DNA from: a virus
Virus record (IMG/VR): IMGVR_UViG_3300035670_000224
Coordinates: 1-60,564 of that record
Direction: 5' to 3' (one strand)
DNA: 60,564 nt
Shown: in pieces, positions 57,611 through 60,564 of the stretch
How the letters are laid out: every line of letters starts with the position of its first letter
How positions within the stretch are numbered: position 1 is the first letter of the stretch
The notes under the pieces: model-generated
Databases searched by the model: none
What the model was told of the DNA's origin: nothing
The model's input: only the letters and a program-made list of their open reading frames with translations
Made by a program: the position numbers and the translations under genes

Positions 57611-57825
57611 TTTATTTCCTCCGATTCTCTGATATATCTATCAACTTCAGAACGAACAATAAAATCATCTACACCAAAAAACAAAGTACGCTTAGACCTC
57701 AGTGTAACAAGTTTTTCTAGGCTCTCCTTTGTTGGTCTGGCATAATTCTCTTCGTTGAAGGCTGCTGATATACAGCAATTGTTAATTGCCGCATAGAGTT
57801 CGTCATTTGTTGGTTCTTTAATCAT
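57607..57825 (-). CDS. Hypothetical protein, 72 residues
   Basis: Helical and charged, starting MIKEPTNDELYAAINNC. Part of a run of five genes linked by 4-nt overlaps (57051-58606), evidence of one translationally coupled operon. Function unknown. Confidence 0.6.
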   Translation of the reverse strand: MIKEPTNDELYAAINNCCISAAFNEENYARPTKESLEKLVTLRSKRTLFFGVDDFIVRSEVDRYIRESEEIK

Positions 57826-58055
57826 GCTTGCCCTCCTATTGCTTTATCAATGACCTGCTTTGCCTTTGCAAGCGCGTCTTGTATCGTCAGAGGTGCGGAG
57901 TCAGACCATCCGCGACACTCTCCAAACTTCGTCCATGCGATAGCTTGGCAAACATCTTTCAAAGCCTCTAATAGCTCTTGGTTTATGTCCTTCAGTTCAG
58001 TAATCTCTGATGACATTTCAAGAACCATGTTGACGAGTGATAATTCTGTGTTCAT
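57822..58055 (-). CDS. Hypothetical protein, 77 residues
   Basis: Starts with a coiled-coil helix (LVNMVLEMSSEITELKDINQELLEALKD) followed by a compact C-terminal part (FGECRGWSDSAPL). Resembles short phage proteins with an oligomerising helix. Function unknown; coupled at both ends. Confidence 0.6.
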   Translation of the reverse strand: MNTELSLVNMVLEMSSEITELKDINQELLEALKDVCQAIAWTKFGECRGWSDSAPLTIQDALAKAKQVIDKAIGGQA

Positions 58056-58606
58056 ACTACCTCCTTTTGGACTAAAGTCCTAGCAATGTGCCAACCTGTT
58101 TTAGTCGCTTCACTGACTTTAAAACCTAAATCTGACTCATATTCAGAAATAGTAGCCCACATATATTCAACAGTTTTCGTAGGGTCTGTCTCCTCTACGT
58201 CATCACAAATTTCGTTCAAAGTCTTTAACGCATCAAGCACTTCTTCTTTGGTAGGATTGATTTCAGGATTGCCCCCTGCTGCATTCCAAATCTCTTGTAG
58301 TGTCAATGTTTCAGCCTCTTGCACAGGTGCTGGGTGTGCCATTAAACGCTCAATCTCATCGCCACGTAAATACCACTCGCGTTCAAAGTGCTCTGCTTGA
58401 GTATTTGCTTTTTTAAGACAATCTGTCAGTCGCGCAATCTCACACTTGTAATCACGCTCTGTCTCTGCTCGGGCTTGCTTGATAGTTTCAGTAATTTTTG
58501 GTAAATTAAACTCGCACTCTGGCGTCATCAATACGACTCCACCACCGTGTGTTTGAAGTGCCTCCAAAGTTTTCAACGCTAAGTCTAATGCTTGATTTTT
58601 ATCCAT
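58052..58606 (-). CDS. Hypothetical protein with central coiled coil, 184 residues
   Basis: LALKTLEALQTHGG at the start, then a coiled coil (ETERDYKCEIARLT...AEHFEREWYLRGDEIERLM) and an acidic C-terminal domain. The opening resembles the 'ALkl.leaLe' family of small phage Ead/Ea22-like proteins. It is the first gene of the five-gene coupled run. Site AAAGGAGAAAACA. Confidence 0.6.
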   Translation of the reverse strand: MDKNQALDLALKTLEALQTHGGGVVLMTPECEFNLPKITETIKQARAETERDYKCEIARLTDCLKKANTQAEHFEREWYLRGDEIERLMAHPAPVQEAETLTLQEIWNAAGGNPEINPTKEEVLDALKTLNEICDDVEETDPTKTVEYMWATISEYESDLGFKVSEATKTGWHIARTLVQKEVV

Positions 58607-58663
58607 TGTTTTCTCCTTTATTTTCAGTATTTATGTTTTCTACTACTTTCATTGTACCTTACT

Positions 58664-58957
58664 TTATTGCGTATCAGAAACAGAGCAAGCATTTACATTG
58701 TCTCTGTGAATCTTAAACAACTTTTGACGTTCTTCAAAACTAAGGTTCTTAGGGCGCTTCAGCGCTTGTTCTTTACTCGCCTTCTGGAACTTCCTAAAGG
58801 CTATATTGTATAGTGCATTGTAGTATTGAAACTTAGCGTCCTGAAGGATATGGTCTGGTGTGATTGAACCAAGTACGTAGCCAAGTTCTTCCTTACGCCT
58901 TAGAACCTCGCCTGAGTAGTGCAGGCAGTTCTTTTCTAACTGAGCTAAAGTCTCCAT
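58664..58957 (-). CDS. Hypothetical helical protein, 97 residues
   Basis: Fully helical, basic C-terminus (EQALKRPKNLSFEERQKLFKIH). It is the first gene after the strong promoter at 58990-59018 and so probably the first product made from the leftward block. Such proteins are often host takeover factors; not demonstrable from sequence. Confidence 0.6.
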   Translation of the reverse strand: METLAQLEKNCLHYSGEVLRRKEELGYVLGSITPDHILQDAKFQYYNALYNIAFRKFQKASKEQALKRPKNLSFEERQKLFKIHRDNVNACSVSDTQ

Positions 58958-58989
58958 GTTCTTACTCCTTACTTTTAACTATTTCTTTA

Positions 58990-59018
58990 ATTATAAGTCG
59001 CTTCACTTGCCTTGTCAA
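58990..59018 (-). promoter_or_regulatory. Main leftward early promoter
   Basis: Minus strand TTGACA (59018-59013), 17-nt spacer, TATAAT (58995-58990), a perfect consensus. It drives the early leftward block and is divergent from 59148-59175. Confidence 0.88.
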
Positions 59019-59147
59019 GCTCTTATCCTAGTGCAGTAGTCTATCCTGCTTTTACTGTCTCGTCAAGATGTGTTGATTGTACAGGACATTTATAGTGTTT
59101 GAGCATTGTCGCGTAAATACAACAAAAATAAAATATGTTATATTTAT

Positions 59148-59175
59148 TTGCAAGAGTCTTAAATTTGTGTACAAT
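59148..59175 (+). promoter_or_regulatory. Rightward early promoter
   Basis: TTGCAA, 16-nt spacer, TACAAT, 29 nt before the ATG at 59205. The ~245-nt intergenic space between 58957 and 59205 holds only this divergent promoter pair. Confidence 0.65.
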
Positions 59176-59204
59176 ACGCACATCTTGACAAAACGGAGGT
59201 AAGT

Positions 59205-59747
59205 ATGACAGACTCGAAAACACCTGAGCACAGTTTAACTCTAGGTATGCAAAATGAATACATGGGACTAAGTACAGACTCGAACGGTTGGAAGCATTTT
59301 TTATGGCGGTGTACCATACGAGGCAAGACGTACAACTACCGCACTGGGCTGGGGCACGCGGAGCAAATCAAGGTGCGAGACACACGCTTTGGTAGTGGCA
59401 TACGCAACCAAGAAATAAACGCTATGTACTATGTTTATAAACAGGCGGTGTCCAAGGGGTTCACCCAAGCCCAAGCCCGTGAGCTACAGTACGCCGAGGG
59501 TAACTTTCCAAAGAAACTATACATACCTACACCACCAGACGAAAAAGATGTAATGTACGCGCTACTGTCAGACGCTGAAGCCCTAACGCAGAGTTTTGAA
59601 GACTGGGCGGACGGTTGTGGCTACGACACTGACAGCCGAAAAGCTGAGGCTACATACAACACCTGCCGAGATAATGGGTATAAGCTGTACGCCACCTTCA
59701 CTACAGCAGAGCTTGAGCAGTGGCGCAAAGACTTGGAGGATTATTAG
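59205..59747 (+). CDS. Hypothetical early protein, 180 residues
   Basis: ATG 59205 has an ideal CGGAGG site. The N-terminal part (MQNEYMGLSTDSNGWKHFLWRCTIRGKTYNYRTGLGH) resembles a widespread phage family of unknown function; the remainder is helical with Cys/Asp-rich SFEDWADGCGYDTDS. It is more G+C-rich than the two following genes. Confidence 0.7.
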   Translation: MTDSKTPEHSLTLGMQNEYMGLSTDSNGWKHFLWRCTIRGKTYNYRTGLGHAEQIKVRDTRFGSGIRNQEINAMYYVYKQAVSKGFTQAQARELQYAEGNFPKKLYIPTPPDEKDVMYALLSDAEALTQSFEDWADGCGYDTDSRKAEATYNTCRDNGYKLYATFTTAELEQWRKDLEDY

Positions 59748-59813
59748 CACAAAAGCGTAGAATCAGTGTAAAATATCAAGGTCAGAGAATTGAAAGCGAA
59801 AAAAGGGGTGAAA

Positions 59814-60020
59814 ATGAAAGAGATTGAATTAAAAGTAAATGTAGCCAATGAGGTCAGAACGGCTAAAGCTAGTTATGAGCATATTAGCAAAGGAGGGGCG
59901 ATATATCAGGCGAATAGCGCAGAGGATGCCCTTCTTATATGCTATCATTACCGTAAGTGTGCAGCAGCGGATATTTCGATGTCTGTAGATGGGGAGTGGT
60001 TCGTTCTTATTGTAAGGTAA
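59814..60020 (+). CDS. Hypothetical protein, 68 residues
   Basis: I start at ATG 59814 (site AAAAGGGGTGA). The product starts MKEIELKVNVANEVRTAKAS and ends with a strand, WFVLIVR. No family recognised. Confidence 0.55.
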   Translation: MKEIELKVNVANEVRTAKASYEHISKGGAIYQANSAEDALLICYHYRKCAAADISMSVDGEWFVLIVR

Positions 60021-60049
60021 GTGAAATAATTAAGATAAAGGAGTAAAAT

Positions 60050-60550
60050 ATGTTAACAAATAAACAAAGAAATAAAGTTAAAGCCAAAGCACTAGAGTTT
60101 GGGTTTCCAGAAGAGATAGCACAGAAGATTAGTACAAATGCTGAGGTACTTTCTATAGACAATGCGTATGACCTATTATTTGATACGTTTCAGTGGAGTG
60201 AAAGTCCAGAAGGTACTCGCTACTGGTTTAATGTTTACAAGACTCTCAATATCGACTTCCAGAGTTACCGTGAACCATGTACTCCAAGATTCTCATGGGA
60301 AAGTAAAGAGATTACACAGTCTGAAAAGCAACAACTTCTGAGCATCCTTCGTGAAAGCCTAGAGAACGCTGTTTTTGGCAGGGATTTGTGCAAACGTAAA
60401 GCTGGGTATGCTTGGACTTTAGCAGAAAAGGGTACCCCACAAGGTGAGTTCAATTTCCAGCTTTTTAGTGAAATAAACAAGGAGGCTAAAAAGTACAAAA
60501 AAGAAGTCAGTAAGATTTCAAATTTAATCAAGAAGGTAAAGGCAATCTAA
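60050..60550 (+). CDS. Hypothetical early protein, 166 residues
   Basis: ATG 60050 follows AAGGAGTAAAAT. Residues ~1-60 are helical with ALEFGFPEEIAQKISTNAEV, a UBA-like pattern; a Trp/Tyr-rich middle (WSESPEGTRYWFNVYKTLN) and a basic C-terminal helix (INKEAKKYKKEVSKISNLIKKVK) follow. Function unknown. It ends 14 nt before the window edge. Confidence 0.65.
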   Translation: MLTNKQRNKVKAKALEFGFPEEIAQKISTNAEVLSIDNAYDLLFDTFQWSESPEGTRYWFNVYKTLNIDFQSYREPCTPRFSWESKEITQSEKQQLLSILRESLENAVFGRDLCKRKAGYAWTLAEKGTPQGEFNFQLFSEINKEAKKYKKEVSKISNLIKKVKAI

Positions 60551-60564
60551 TTGAAACTTAAATA

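Noticed and set aside
59041-59223. Leftward 60-residue ORF in the divergent promoter region.
   Set aside because: It overlaps the rightward promoter and start codon, lacks a ribosome site and has no coding character.
1-60564. Integrase, repressor, CRISPR array, reverse transcriptase or diversity-generating repeats.
   Set aside because: I looked on both strands and saw no tyrosine or serine recombinase motif, no regular repeat-spacer array and no RT motif (YxDD).

Overview
This window is most of, or all of, the genome of a tailed double-stranded DNA phage with a long non-contractile tail (siphovirus type). It encodes a lambda-like major capsid protein and decoration protein, an XkdF-type prohead protease, a tail tube protein, a frameshifted tail-assembly chaperone and a 1791-residue tape measure protein, with no sheath or contractile baseplate genes. 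An Rz/Rz1 spanin pair and lipoproteins point to a Gram-negative host. The DNA is A+T-rich. I see no integrase, repressor, ParA or CRISPR array, so the lifestyle is probably lytic, though this is an absence argument. The host genus cannot be read from the sequence with confidence.

Layout. (a) 1-0.8 kb: three small leftward genes. (b) 0.8-1.9 kb: about 1.1 kb with no convincing gene, holding a strongly structured G+C-richer stretch, a leftward promoter and a leftward terminator. (c) 1.9-5.1 kb: an HNH-like protein, small unknown and membrane proteins, two tRNA genes (Glu, Gln), a degenerate tRNA-like element and many hairpins. (d) 5.1-9.4 kb: packaging genes. The small terminase is followed by a zinc-ribbon-repeat GIY-YIG nuclease, then a large terminase gene split by two ORF-less group I introns; its first exon is also broken at Walker A and just before Walker B. 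(e) 9.4-25.9 kb: portal, then an unusual block of fibre and lipoprotein genes, then protease, scaffold, decoration protein, capsid, connectors and tail tube. (f) 26-37.3 kb: tape measure, distal tail and fibres, and a lysis cassette of holin, SAR-type endolysin and nested spanins. (g) 37.4-59 kb, leftward: nucleotide metabolism (redoxin, NrdB, NrdA with two inteins, ThyX, a dATP/dGTP diphosphohydrolase, a MazG-like enzyme), replication and recombination (exonucleases, endonuclease VII, SSB, T7-type polymerase, primase-helicase, RNA ligase) and a tail of small early genes. (h) 59.2-60.55 kb: three rightward early genes.

The late rightward block and the early leftward block converge on a bidirectional terminator at 37.3 kb. 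Divergent promoters lie near 1.8 kb and 59.1 kb. Promoters are host sigma-70 type, often CACTTGAC(A/T)-N17-TATAATTA with an extended -10. The leftward block scavenges and remodels host nucleotides to feed a T7-like replisome; the rightward block builds the particle and lyses the cell.

The most striking feature is the density of genetic interruptions in essential conserved genes: two introns plus two short stop-containing insertions in terL, and two inteins placed exactly at the two catalytic cysteines of NrdA.
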